19,093 nt of DNA from Bacteroidia bacterium (GTDB lineage: Bacteria; Bacteroidota; Bacteroidia; Bacteroidales; P3). Positions 7,719-13,913 of the stretch are shown here, piece by piece. The position numbers were made by a program, and so were the translations under genes. The stretch spans positions 1-19,093 of the forward strand of contig BNXT01000010.1 in NCBI GenBank assembly GCA_025999775.1, written 5' to 3'. Within the stretch, counting starts at the first letter, position 1; the number at the start of each line of letters is the position of its first letter. The notes beneath the pieces were generated by a model that saw nothing but the letters and a program-made list of their open reading frames with translations, made no database searches and was not told the origin of the DNA.

Positions 7719-8999
7719 ATGGAACAATATATACATATTCCCGACAATTATATACAGCTATTTTTGGTGCTGGCATTTTCGTTAGTGATAGGACTATCGC
7801 AAAGGAAATTACAATTGAAGAACGATGAGCACGAACCGTTTTTCGGCTCCGACCGCACTTTTGCTTTAATCGGAATTTTGGGTTACATACTTTATATTAT
7901 CGACCCGATAACAAAAGTTTTTTGGGGTTGCGGCGGAATAGGACTTATGTTTTTATTGAGTGTTAACTATTATTTCAAACTGTATCACATGCGTCGATAC
8001 GGGCTTACGTCTATTATTACGGCTTGTATTACTTACTGTATTCCTACATTGGTGATGACGCAACCGATTGAATTTAGTTTGCTGGTATTGGTGATTGTGT
8101 TGCTGCTGACCGAAATGAAAGAAACTTTTATTTCAGTAGCCAGCCGTATGAACAACGACGAATTTCTAACGCTGGCAAAATTTATTATTATTGCCGGCAT
8201 TGTGTTGCCTATCTTGCCGAACGAGCGGATTTTTGCAAATATAAATCTTACACTGCGTAGTGTTTGGTCGGCAACAGTTATTATTTCGGGAATGTCGTAT
8301 GCAAGTTATTTGTTGCAAAAATTTGTGTTTCGCGGCTCGGGATTGTTGGTTTCGGGTATTCTTGGCGGATTGTACAGCAGCACGGCAACAACGATTGTGC
8401 TGTCGCGCAAAAGCAAAAAAGCTCCCGATTATTTAAATCATCGTTACAGCGGCGCAATTATAACCGCTATTGGAATGATGTTTATTCGCATTGCCATATT
8501 GTTGTTGATTTTCAATACGCCATTGTTTTGGCATTCGTGGTATCTCTTTTTAATAATGACAGCCGTTACCACAACTGTCGGTTTAGTGGTTTATTATTCC
8601 AAAACGCCAACGCCGGAACAATTGAAACAGGTTGAAATTGTAGATGACGACAAGAATCCGTTGGAATTTAAAGTAGCGTTGATTTTTGCTGCCCTGTTTG
8701 TGCTGTTTACGCTGATAACGCACTACACCATTAAGGAATTTGGCACGCAGGGATTAAAAGCATTGTCGTTTGTAGTTGGTATTACAGATATTACGCCATT
8801 TATCGTCAATTTGTTTCAAGGCGATTTCGTTGTATCCGGCTCATTGGTAATTGTGTCAACGTTCATTGCCACGTTCAGCAATAACATTATGAAATTAGGA
8901 TACGCACTTGTCTTAGGCGCAAAAGCAAACAGAAAACCGCTGCTTATATGGCTTGGAATAGTAAGCGCTGTTAATGCAATTTTATTCTTCTTCATGTGA
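7719..8999 (+). CDS. DUF4010 / MgtC-SapB-like integral membrane protein
   Basis: A 426-residue polytopic membrane protein. The N-terminal part matches the MgtC pattern (FSLVIGLSQRKLQ...GSDRTFALIGILGYI), where the usual G-L-x-R-E is replaced by GLSQRK. The C-terminal DUF4010 part has GSGLLVSGILGGLYSSTATTIVLSRKSK near 205-232 and LVLGAKANRKPL at the end. Function of DUF4010 proteins is unknown. MgtC itself is a virulence membrane protein linked in Salmonella to phosphate signalling, magnesium starvation and ATP synthase control. It lies 65 bp behind the SLC13 gene on the same strand, with a possible promoter of its own, and closes the cluster. Confidence 0.83.
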   Translation: MEQYIHIPDNYIQLFLVLAFSLVIGLSQRKLQLKNDEHEPFFGSDRTFALIGILGYILYIIDPITKVFWGCGGIGLMFLLSVNYYFKLYHMRRYGLTSIITACITYCIPTLVMTQPIEFSLLVLVIVLLLTEMKETFISVASRMNNDEFLTLAKFIIIAGIVLPILPNERIFANINLTLRSVWSATVIISGMSYASYLLQKFVFRGSGLLVSGILGGLYSSTATTIVLSRKSKKAPDYLNHRYSGAIITAIGMMFIRIAILLLIFNTPLFWHSWYLFLIMTAVTTTVGLVVYYSKTPTPEQLKQVEIVDDDKNPLEFKVALIFAALFVLFTLITHYTIKEFGTQGLKALSFVVGITDITPFIVNLFQGDFVVSGSLVIVSTFIATFSNNIMKLGYALVLGAKANRKPLLIWLGIVSAVNAILFFFM

Positions 9000-9027
9000 T
9001 ATAAATTTATAAAGTACCTTAAATCCG

Positions 9028-9074
9028 CAATGAATAATGAATAATGAACAATTAACAATTAACAATGAATAATG
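9028..9074. repeat. Degenerate heptamer run (AATGAATAATGAACAA type)
   Basis: About six degenerate copies of the same ACAATGA/ATAATGA heptamer that forms the array at 1-293, some with a TTAACAA variant. Further short runs occur at 9186-9210 and 9648-9670. Confidence 0.85.
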
Positions 9075-9093
9075 GTGTGGAGTGTGAAGTTAC

Positions 9094-9121
9094 CGGTCGT
9101 TGAGCGTAGCCGAAACGACCG
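9094..9121. repeat. Short palindromic repeat (CGGTCGTT...AACGACCG)
   Basis: An 8-bp perfect stem, 9094-9101 with 9114-9121, encloses the 12-nt loop GAGCGTAGCCGA. The sequence is of the small palindromic repeat type seen scattered between genes in many Bacteroidota genomes; that comparison is from memory, not from a search. Confidence 0.7.
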
Positions 9122-9137
9122 AACATCATCTTCAATC

Positions 9138-9180
9138 GTCTGAACTAGGATTTATAGGATTAAAGGATTGGCAGGATTTG
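9138..9180. repeat. AGGATT-type dispersed repeat, copy 1
   Basis: It begins GTCTGAACTAGGATTTA and continues with repeated AGGATT words. A second copy lies at 10780-10820 in the same orientation, starting GTCTGAATTAGGATTTA. Both copies sit in intergenic spacers next to TCCC-N4-GGGA palindromes, so they behave as parts of a shared composite repeat. Confidence 0.8.
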
Positions 9181-9216
9181 AAAATAATGAATAATGAATA
9201 ATGAACAATGGATTTT

Positions 9217-9404
9217 AGAGGTGCTATTCATGTCCCGTTAGGAACAAAATGTTGGTAGAAAACGACTATCCGTGCCTCTAAATCCCGTAAGGGATGGCAT
9301 GTAAAATCAGCTATTCTAACGGTTTTTACAGGTCATCCCTATGGGATTTTCTTTTGATGACAACGATTTTTCTACCAACATCACCTCCCTAACGGGAGGT
9401 TTCA
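9217..9404. repeat. Nested palindromic element A
   Basis: Outer arms ATGTTGGTAGAAA at 9249-9261 and its exact reverse complement at 9369-9381 enclose an inner imperfect palindrome (about 9280-9308 with 9324-9352). Four TCCC-N4-GGGA or near cores occur at 9233-9243, 9282-9295, 9335-9347 and 9383-9400; the last is a perfect 7-bp stem with TAAC loop. No ORF and no transposase is present. It looks like a non-autonomous, MITE- or REP-like element or a structured RNA. Confidence 0.75.
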
Positions 9405-9436
9405 TTTGTTTATTATTCATTATTTAGTTTCGGCAT

Positions 9437-9558
9437 AGTAGATTTTGCGTTAAGCGAAGAAGTTTGTAGAGGCGTGAAAATGCAAACTGTTTGAGCAGGC
9501 GTAGCCTGTGAGTTTTTGCATTTTAGCCTCGTAAAACTGCGTAGTAGCAAAATATACT
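9437..9558. repeat. Nested palindromic element B
   Basis: Outer arms AGTAGATTTTGC (9437-9448) and GCAAAATATACT (9547-9558) pair at 11 of 12 positions. Inner arms lie at about 9469-9488 and 9512-9530 (GAGGC...TGCAAAC with GTTTTTGCA...GCCTC), and a central hairpin CAGGC-GTA-GCCTG at 9496-9508. The whole 122 bp can fold as one long stem. Confidence 0.72.
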
Positions 9559-9563
9559 CAGCC

Positions 9564-9647
9564 TTGATTTTTTCTTTTGTTACTTTTCTTTTGTATCAAG
9601 ACAGAAGGAAAAGTAAGAATAAAAAGGCTATTGACAAGAAAAATCAA
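9564..9647. repeat. Palindromic element C (TTACTTTTC...GAAAAGTAA)
   Basis: Inner arms TTACTTTTC (9580-9588) and GAAAAGTAA (9608-9616) are exact inverted repeats; outer arms at about 9564-9575 and 9637-9647 (TTGATTTTT with AAAAATCAA) pair as well. It is immediately followed by a heptamer run. Confidence 0.65.
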
Positions 9648-9717
9648 TGAACAATGAACAATGAACAATGTGGGGGAATTTCTAATTTTCTAAATTCCTA
9701 AATTAAAAATTATTTTG

Positions 9718-9725
9718 TATATTTG
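9718..9725 (+). promoter_or_regulatory. Candidate -7 element upstream of the BspA-like gene
   Basis: TATATTTG matches TAnnTTTG exactly and lies 27 bp before the ATG at 9753. No clear TTTG -33 element is visible about 20 bp upstream, so the call is modest. Confidence 0.45.
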
Positions 9726-10050
9726 TGAATCGGTTAATAATATTTATCTATTATGAGAAAAATTTCATGTATTCTAACAGTCGTCCTAATGGTGGGCATA
9801 ACGACGGCTAACGCACAAACAACGTGGGACTGCGGTAGCCCTAATGCCTCGGATGTAGTAGCCACCCTAAACATCGCCGACAGCACCCTCACCATCAGCG
9901 GCACAGGGGCAATGCAAGATTATTCTTTCTTTGTTTTCGCTCCTTGGCATGCTGACCGCTCTGCTATTAAGACAGTAGTCATTGACGATGGGATTACACG
10001 CATTGGGGATTAATGCTTTTTACAATTGCGGCTGGCTTACTTCCGTTGCC

Positions 10051-10319
10051 ATTCCGAGCAACATTGCAAGCATTGGGAGTTATGCTTTTAGAGAATGCAG
10101 CGGACTTACCTCTGTTCCCATTCCAAGCAGCGTTACAAGCATTGAAGCCGGAACTTTTTACCAATGCAGCGGGTTAATGCACATTACCATTCCAAGTAGC
10201 GTTACAAGCATTGGAAATAATGCTTTTTCCTATTGCCGCAGACTTACTTCCATTACCATTCCAAGCAGCATTACAAACATTGGAAATAATGCTTTTGGCG
10301 GATGCCCAGTACTTATCTC
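10051..10319 (+). repeat. Four 69-bp LRR-coding tandem units
   Basis: Units spaced exactly 69 bp encode BspA-like LRR_5 repeats of 23 residues. Shared words include CATTCCAAGCAGC and TTACAAGCATTGG. Near-identity between units makes the tract prone to unit gain or loss. Confidence 0.85.
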
Positions 10320-10540
10320 CGTCACTTGTCTTGCTACTACGCCACCATCACTGGGCAATGATAATTTTAATAGGATTAGCTCCGACACACTATATGTACC
10401 TGCCGATGCATTAAACACTTACAACGCAAATAGTAATTGGAATAGCGTCTTTGGAACAATACGTGCTCTACCCAACGCGGCTACCGTGAAAGAAGCGCAA
10501 CTCGTTCGCAAATTGTTCGTTTACCCCAATCCCGTCGTTA

Positions 10541-10572
10541 ATGGAGAGTTGAGAGTTGAGAATGGAGAATTA
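10541..10572 (+). repeat. Dispersed repeat (GGAGAGTTGAGAGTTGAGAA type) inside the sorting-domain coding sequence
   Basis: A GAGAGTTGA/GAATGGAGAA word run, typical of intergenic junk repeats in Bacteroidota, is read in frame as NGELRVENGELK between the YPNP motif and the EIYNVNG strand of the sorting domain. Its identity as a mobile repeat is from recollection of such sequences; the internal periodicity is visible directly. Confidence 0.6.
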
Positions 10573-10617
10573 AAGGCGGGGGACAAAATAGAGATATACA
10601 ACGTGAATGGCGTTCTC

Positions 10618-10645
10618 GTAGGGGCAAGGCGCGCCTTGCCCTTAC
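10618..10645. repeat. Perfect GC-rich palindrome inside the sorting-domain coding sequence
   Basis: GGGCAAGGCGCGCCTTGCCC at 10622-10641 is an exact 20-bp palindrome, and pairing extends to 10618-10645 with one G-T. It is read in frame as VGARRALPL. The sequence stands out in base composition from its AT-rich neighbours. Confidence 0.85.
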
Positions 10646-10779
10646 AAACCACCATTGATATTTCGCATTTGCCCGCAGGTGAGTACATTCTGAAAATAGG
10701 GAATAGGACAGCGAAAGTGGTGAAAAGATAATGAATAATGAACAATAGGGGTGGGGGGGCTGCCTCTGAATTTGCAATT

Positions 10780-10820
10780 GTCTGAATTAGGATTTACAAG
10801 ATTTTAGGATCTGCAGGGGT
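10780..10820. repeat. AGGATT-type dispersed repeat, copy 2
   Basis: It begins GTCTGAATTAGGATTTA, matching copy 1 at 9138 except for one base in the first 17, then diverges. Both are followed at some distance by GTGCTATTC and a TCCC-N4-GGGA palindrome. Confidence 0.78.
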
Positions 10821-10850
10821 TAAAAAAAGTTTGAAGTGCTATTCTAAATT

Positions 10851-10881
10851 GCCAACATCCCTAACGGGAAATGATGTTGGC
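10851..10881. repeat. TCCC-TAAC-GGGA hairpin with GCCAACAT/ATGTTGGC arms
   Basis: Arms 10851-10858 and 10874-10881 pair perfectly over 8 bp; the inner TCCC-TAAC-GGGA core (10858-10869) is an alternative stem. The CCAACAT plus CCCTAACGGGA words are shared with element A at 9375-9398. It may also act as a terminator for the gene to its left, but no T-run follows. Confidence 0.7.
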
Positions 10882-10901
10882 AGGAAAATTGTTACAATAT
10901 T

Positions 10902-10933
10902 TTTGGTGTTTTCAAAAAAAAATCGTACTTTTG
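10902..10933 (+). promoter_or_regulatory. Bacteroidota promoter of porE
   Basis: TTTG at 10902-10905, a 20-bp spacer, then TACTTTTG at 10926-10933 exactly match the sigma-ABfr-type consensus TTTG-N19-21-TAnnTTTG. It lies 21 bp before the ATG at 10955. Confidence 0.8.
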
Positions 10934-10954
10934 CAGAATATTTAAAGCATTTTT

Positions 10955-12895
10955 ATGAAGAAACTATTGTTTTTTTGTGTTACGTTGCTCTGCGTTACGT
11001 CCTTGTTTGCGCAAAAAAAGCTTTCGTCATCATCTCAGAAAGCCATTGAGTTATTTTACCAAGGATTGGAAAATTACGATCGCAAAGAGTATGTGCGTGC
11101 CATGACAAGTCTGTATAAAGCCGTTACCGAAGATCCGAAGTTTGTTGAAGCTTATTTGGTTTTAGCAGAAGTATGCGAGAGTGCGGAAAAGAATGACGAA
11201 GCGATCACCGCTTATCGTCGAGTCGTCGTCTTGAATCCCGATCTTCATCCACGCGCGTTGTATAATTTGGGCGACCTCGAATTTAAACAAGGACTGTACG
11301 AAGATGCCGAAAAACATTTGGAAGCCTATCTGAACTATGACCTGCAATCGGAGACGTCCAAATACAAGGCTTTTGAATATTTGGAAAAAACACGCCGGGC
11401 TATCGTACTCAAGGATAACCCCGTACCGTTCAATCCGAACAATATGGGCGACAGTATCAATAGTAAATTTGATGAATATCTACCGGCTTTAACGGCTGAC
11501 GGTAAGACATTGATCATCACGCAACGCAGTTGGACTACCGATGAGGTGTCCAATATCACCATACAGTACGAGGATTTTATCATCAGTCGTTACGACGACA
11601 ATACCAAGCAATGGAGTAAAGCCGTCAAAATGCCGGAACCCGTTAATAGCGCTGATAACGAAGGCGCTCAGAGCATTTCTCCGGACGGACGCTATTTATA
11701 TTTTGCAGGGTGTAATCGCCGAGACGGTTTAGGGAGTTGCGACATCTATGTCTCTAAACGACAAGGCAACCAATGGGGCAAACCGTTTAACCTCTACGAA
11801 CCCATTAACAGTCGCCATTGGGAATCGCAACCCAGCATTGCATCGGACGACAAGACGCTGTTCTTTGCCAGTTCACGTCCCGAAGGCAGCCGTGGCGGCA
11901 CCGACCTTTGGATGAGCGTACTACAAGATAATGGGACATGGTCGGAACCTATCAATTTAGGTGATAGCATCAATACACCCGGTAACGAAAGTTCGCCGTT
12001 TATTCACTTTGATAACCAAACGCTCTATTTCAGCAGTGATGGGCACGGTGGCATGGGCGGTAAAGACTTGTTCTACTCCAAACTGCATCCCGACGGCTAC
12101 TGGACAACACCGGTCAACCTTGGTTATCCCATCAATACTAATCAAAATGAGATCAGCCTGATTGTTAATTCTACCGGTGAAACCGCCTATATTGCCTCCG
12201 ATAGAACAGGTGGTAAAGGCGGACAGGATATCTATTCCTTTGAACTCTACGAAGAAGCGCGCCCACTCGCTGTTAGCTACGTAAAAGGTAAACTTTTTGA
12301 CGCAGAAAATCAATATCCTATTGAGGGCAAACTTGAGATTATCAATCTACGTACCGGAAAAATCGTTGCCGGCGCTACGTCCGACCCGAAAACAGGCGAT
12401 TTCTTGGTTACTTTACCAACCGCAGAAAGCTATGCCATCAATGTATCTAAAGACGGCTACCTGTTCTACTCCGGCAATTTTGAAATGAATAATGACAAAA
12501 ATGCACTCACACCCAAAACGGTGGATATCCCCCTACAAAGCGTCAACGTAGGAGCCACTATGGTACTGAACAATATATTTTACGATCCAAACCAGTTCAA
12601 ATTAAAAGCCGAATCAAAAACTGAACTTGACCGTTTAGTGCTACTCTTACAAAAAAATTCAAAACTCAAGATTGAGATTAGCGGACATACAGACAATACC
12701 GGCAGCGAAAACCTCAATATCGCTTTATCGGAAAACAGAGCTAAATCAATCTACGATTACCTCATCGAAAATGGTATTGATTATCTGCGGCTCACTTACG
12801 TTGGTTATGGATTTAGTAAGCCAGTAACCAGCAATGATACGGAAGCCGGACGAGCCCAAAACCGTCGTACAGAAATCAAAATCTTGGAAAACTAA
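10955..12895 (+). CDS. porE: PorE-like T9SS envelope protein (TPR, PD40 propeller, CRD, OmpA)
   Basis: A 646-residue exported protein. Domains in order: signal peptide (1-19, ending SLFAQ); TPR repeats at about 30-145; PD40/WD40-like beta-propeller at about 165-430 with blades such as ALTADGKTLIITQR, SISPDGRYLYFAG, TLFFASSRPEGSRGGTDLW, TLYFSSDGHGGMGGKDLFY and AYIASDRTGGKGGQDIYSF; a carboxypeptidase regulatory-like domain at about 440-525; and a C-terminal OmpA domain at about 540-646 with GHTDNTGS...LSENRAKSI, whose Asp and Arg bind diaminopimelate of peptidoglycan. This is the architecture of PorE of Porphyromonas gingivalis, needed for type IX secretion. The symbol rests on domain order; other TPR-PD40-OmpA proteins occur in Bacteroidota. 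I see no clear lipobox, unlike the reported lipoprotein PorE. It has its own consensus promoter and is followed after 11 bp by a ureohydrolase gene. Confidence 0.85.
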   Translation: MKKLLFFCVTLLCVTSLFAQKKLSSSSQKAIELFYQGLENYDRKEYVRAMTSLYKAVTEDPKFVEAYLVLAEVCESAEKNDEAITAYRRVVVLNPDLHPRALYNLGDLEFKQGLYEDAEKHLEAYLNYDLQSETSKYKAFEYLEKTRRAIVLKDNPVPFNPNNMGDSINSKFDEYLPALTADGKTLIITQRSWTTDEVSNITIQYEDFIISRYDDNTKQWSKAVKMPEPVNSADNEGAQSISPDGRYLYFAGCNRRDGLGSCDIYVSKRQGNQWGKPFNLYEPINSRHWESQPSIASDDKTLFFASSRPEGSRGGTDLWMSVLQDNGTWSEPINLGDSINTPGNESSPFIHFDNQTLYFSSDGHGGMGGKDLFYSKLHPDGYWTTPVNLGYPINTNQNEISLIVNSTGETAYIASDRTGGKGGQDIYSFELYEEARPLAVSYVKGKLFDAENQYPIEGKLEIINLRTGKIVAGATSDPKTGDFLVTLPTAESYAINVSKDGYLFYSGNFEMNNDKNALTPKTVDIPLQSVNVGATMVLNNIFYDPNQFKLKAESKTELDRLVLLLQKNSKLKIEISGHTDNTGSENLNIALSENRAKSIYDYLIENGIDYLRLTYVGYGFSKPVTSNDTEAGRAQNRRTEIKILEN

Positions 12896-12906
12896 CCCTT
12901 AAAACC

Positions 12907-13908
12907 ATGTACGACCCCAATGGTATTGGTCTTCCTAATGGAAATTTTTTTGGGTTTCCTTATTCTATCGAAGAGTCCGACCTTATTCTTTTGTCGGTGC
13001 CGTGGGATGTTACGACATCCTGCCGTCGGGGCGCTGCCCTCGCTCCCAAAGCCATATTAAACGCATCCTTACAACTTGATTTCTTTGATTTTGACGTACC
13101 GGAGGCTTGGCTAAAAAAAATTGCCACAGAGCCTATTAACCCTCAAATCACAGCGGCAAACACCACCTATAGAGCGGTTTCCGAACATGTTATACACCAA
13201 CTTGAAAGCTGGCTTCAACCAGAGCCGGACGACCTTTCCAAGGTCAATAACGCCTGCGAAGTAGTCAATAACTACGTCTTTAAGACTTGCCAAAACTATC
13301 TGCAACAGGGCAAAACAATCGGTCTGGTCGGTGGCGATCACAGTACGCCTTTAGGTCTTATACAAGCGCTTTGCGAGGTTCACGACCACTTCGGTATTTT
13401 ACATTTGGATGCACACGCCGATTTACGTGAGGCTTACGAAGGGTTTACGTACTCGCATGCGTCGATCATGCATAATGTTTTGCTATTGAAAAACGTACAA
13501 ACACTTGTGCAAGTAGGACTTCGGGATGTTTCTCCTAATGAAATGCACCGCATTGAGAATGACGACCGTATTGTTTGTTTTTCCGACTATGCCCTTAAAA
13601 ACGGTACTTTTACCGGCTACAGTTGGCAAGAGCAGTGTCAAACCATTATCCAAGCATTGCCGGAAAAGGTTTATATCAGTTTCGATATTGATGCGCTTTC
13701 GCCCGAAAACTGCCCTCACACAGGCACGCCCGTACCCGGTGGACTGAGTTTTTATGAAGCTGTTTTTCTCTTAAATACACTCAAAAAAAACGGTAAAACC
13801 ATCATTGGTTTTGACCTTTGCGAAGTAGCGCCGACACCCAACGATGAATGGGATGCTAATGTAGGTGCAAGAATACTCTATAAACTCGCTGTGCAAACGT
13901 TAAGTTAA
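12907..13908 (+). CDS. Arginase/agmatinase-family ureohydrolase
   Basis: A 333-residue cytoplasmic enzyme of the ureohydrolase superfamily, which hydrolyses guanidino groups (arginine, agmatine, formiminoglutamate and relatives) with two manganese ions. All metal ligands are visible: H145 in GGDHS, D168, H170 and D172 in DAHADLR, and D260 and D262 in FDIDALSP. The typical PVPGGLSF segment and ...DLCEVAP near the end are present. The N terminus (FFGFPYSIEESDLILLSVPWDVTTS) fits the Bacteroidota arginase-family group often annotated as formimidoylglutamase or agmatinase; substrate cannot be told from the sequence. It is likely co-transcribed with porE (11-bp gap). Its stop is only 5 bp from the end of the convergent amidase gene. 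Confidence 0.88.
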   Translation: MYDPNGIGLPNGNFFGFPYSIEESDLILLSVPWDVTTSCRRGAALAPKAILNASLQLDFFDFDVPEAWLKKIATEPINPQITAANTTYRAVSEHVIHQLESWLQPEPDDLSKVNNACEVVNNYVFKTCQNYLQQGKTIGLVGGDHSTPLGLIQALCEVHDHFGILHLDAHADLREAYEGFTYSHASIMHNVLLLKNVQTLVQVGLRDVSPNEMHRIENDDRIVCFSDYALKNGTFTGYSWQEQCQTIIQALPEKVYISFDIDALSPENCPHTGTPVPGGLSFYEAVFLLNTLKKNGKTIIGFDLCEVAPTPNDEWDANVGARILYKLAVQTLS

Positions 13909-13913
13909 TTTTG

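Larger units (their letters stand above)
9000..9752. other. Repeat-mosaic intergenic region
   Basis: A 753-bp gene-free stretch made almost entirely of dispersed repeats: heptamer runs at 9028-9074, 9186-9210 and 9648-9670; a hairpin at 9094-9121; an AGGATT-type repeat at 9138-9180; nested palindromes at 9249-9381 (outer cores to 9400), 9437-9558 and 9564-9647. A -7 element for the next gene lies at 9718-9725. No ORF with coding character was seen. Confidence 0.85.
9753..10731 (+). pseudogene. Frameshifted BspA-like leucine-rich-repeat protein with T9SS sorting domain
   Basis: Two frames together encode one protein of about 325 residues. The first part (9753-10010) has a signal peptide (cleavage near ANAQ, residue 22) and a BspA-type N-terminal domain ending VVIDDGITRIGD, then hits TAA. 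The second frame resumes with NAFYNC. Removing one T of the pair at 10010-10011 restores the expected IGDNAFYNC. Four 69-bp (23-residue) LRR_5 units of the form IPSSVTSIGNNAF..C..LTS follow, with their ATTCC words at 10051, 10120, 10189 and 10258. The C terminus (from about 10500) is a type A T9SS sorting domain: FVYPNPVVNGE, IYNVNG, LPAGEYILKI, KVVKR. Intact relatives are cell-surface adhesins exported by the type IX system. It is a pseudogene unless the frameshift is an assembly error or is bypassed by slippage. Confidence 0.85.
10732..10954. other. Repeat-bearing spacer upstream of porE
   Basis: The spacer contains a heptamer remnant (10731-10747), a G-rich run (GGGGTGGGGGGG, about 10748-10759), the second AGGATT repeat (10780-10820), a hairpin at 10851-10881 and the porE promoter. 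An ORF starting at 10831 overlaps the promoter and the porE start and is not credible. Confidence 0.75.

Noticed and set aside
9249..9400. Retron ncRNA or group II intron
   Set aside because: Nested inverted repeats invite the idea, but there is no reverse transcriptase within the window and no intron domain V motif was recognised.
10831..11049. 72-residue ORF overlapping the porE start
   Set aside because: It crosses a hairpin and an exact consensus promoter and overlaps porE in another frame.
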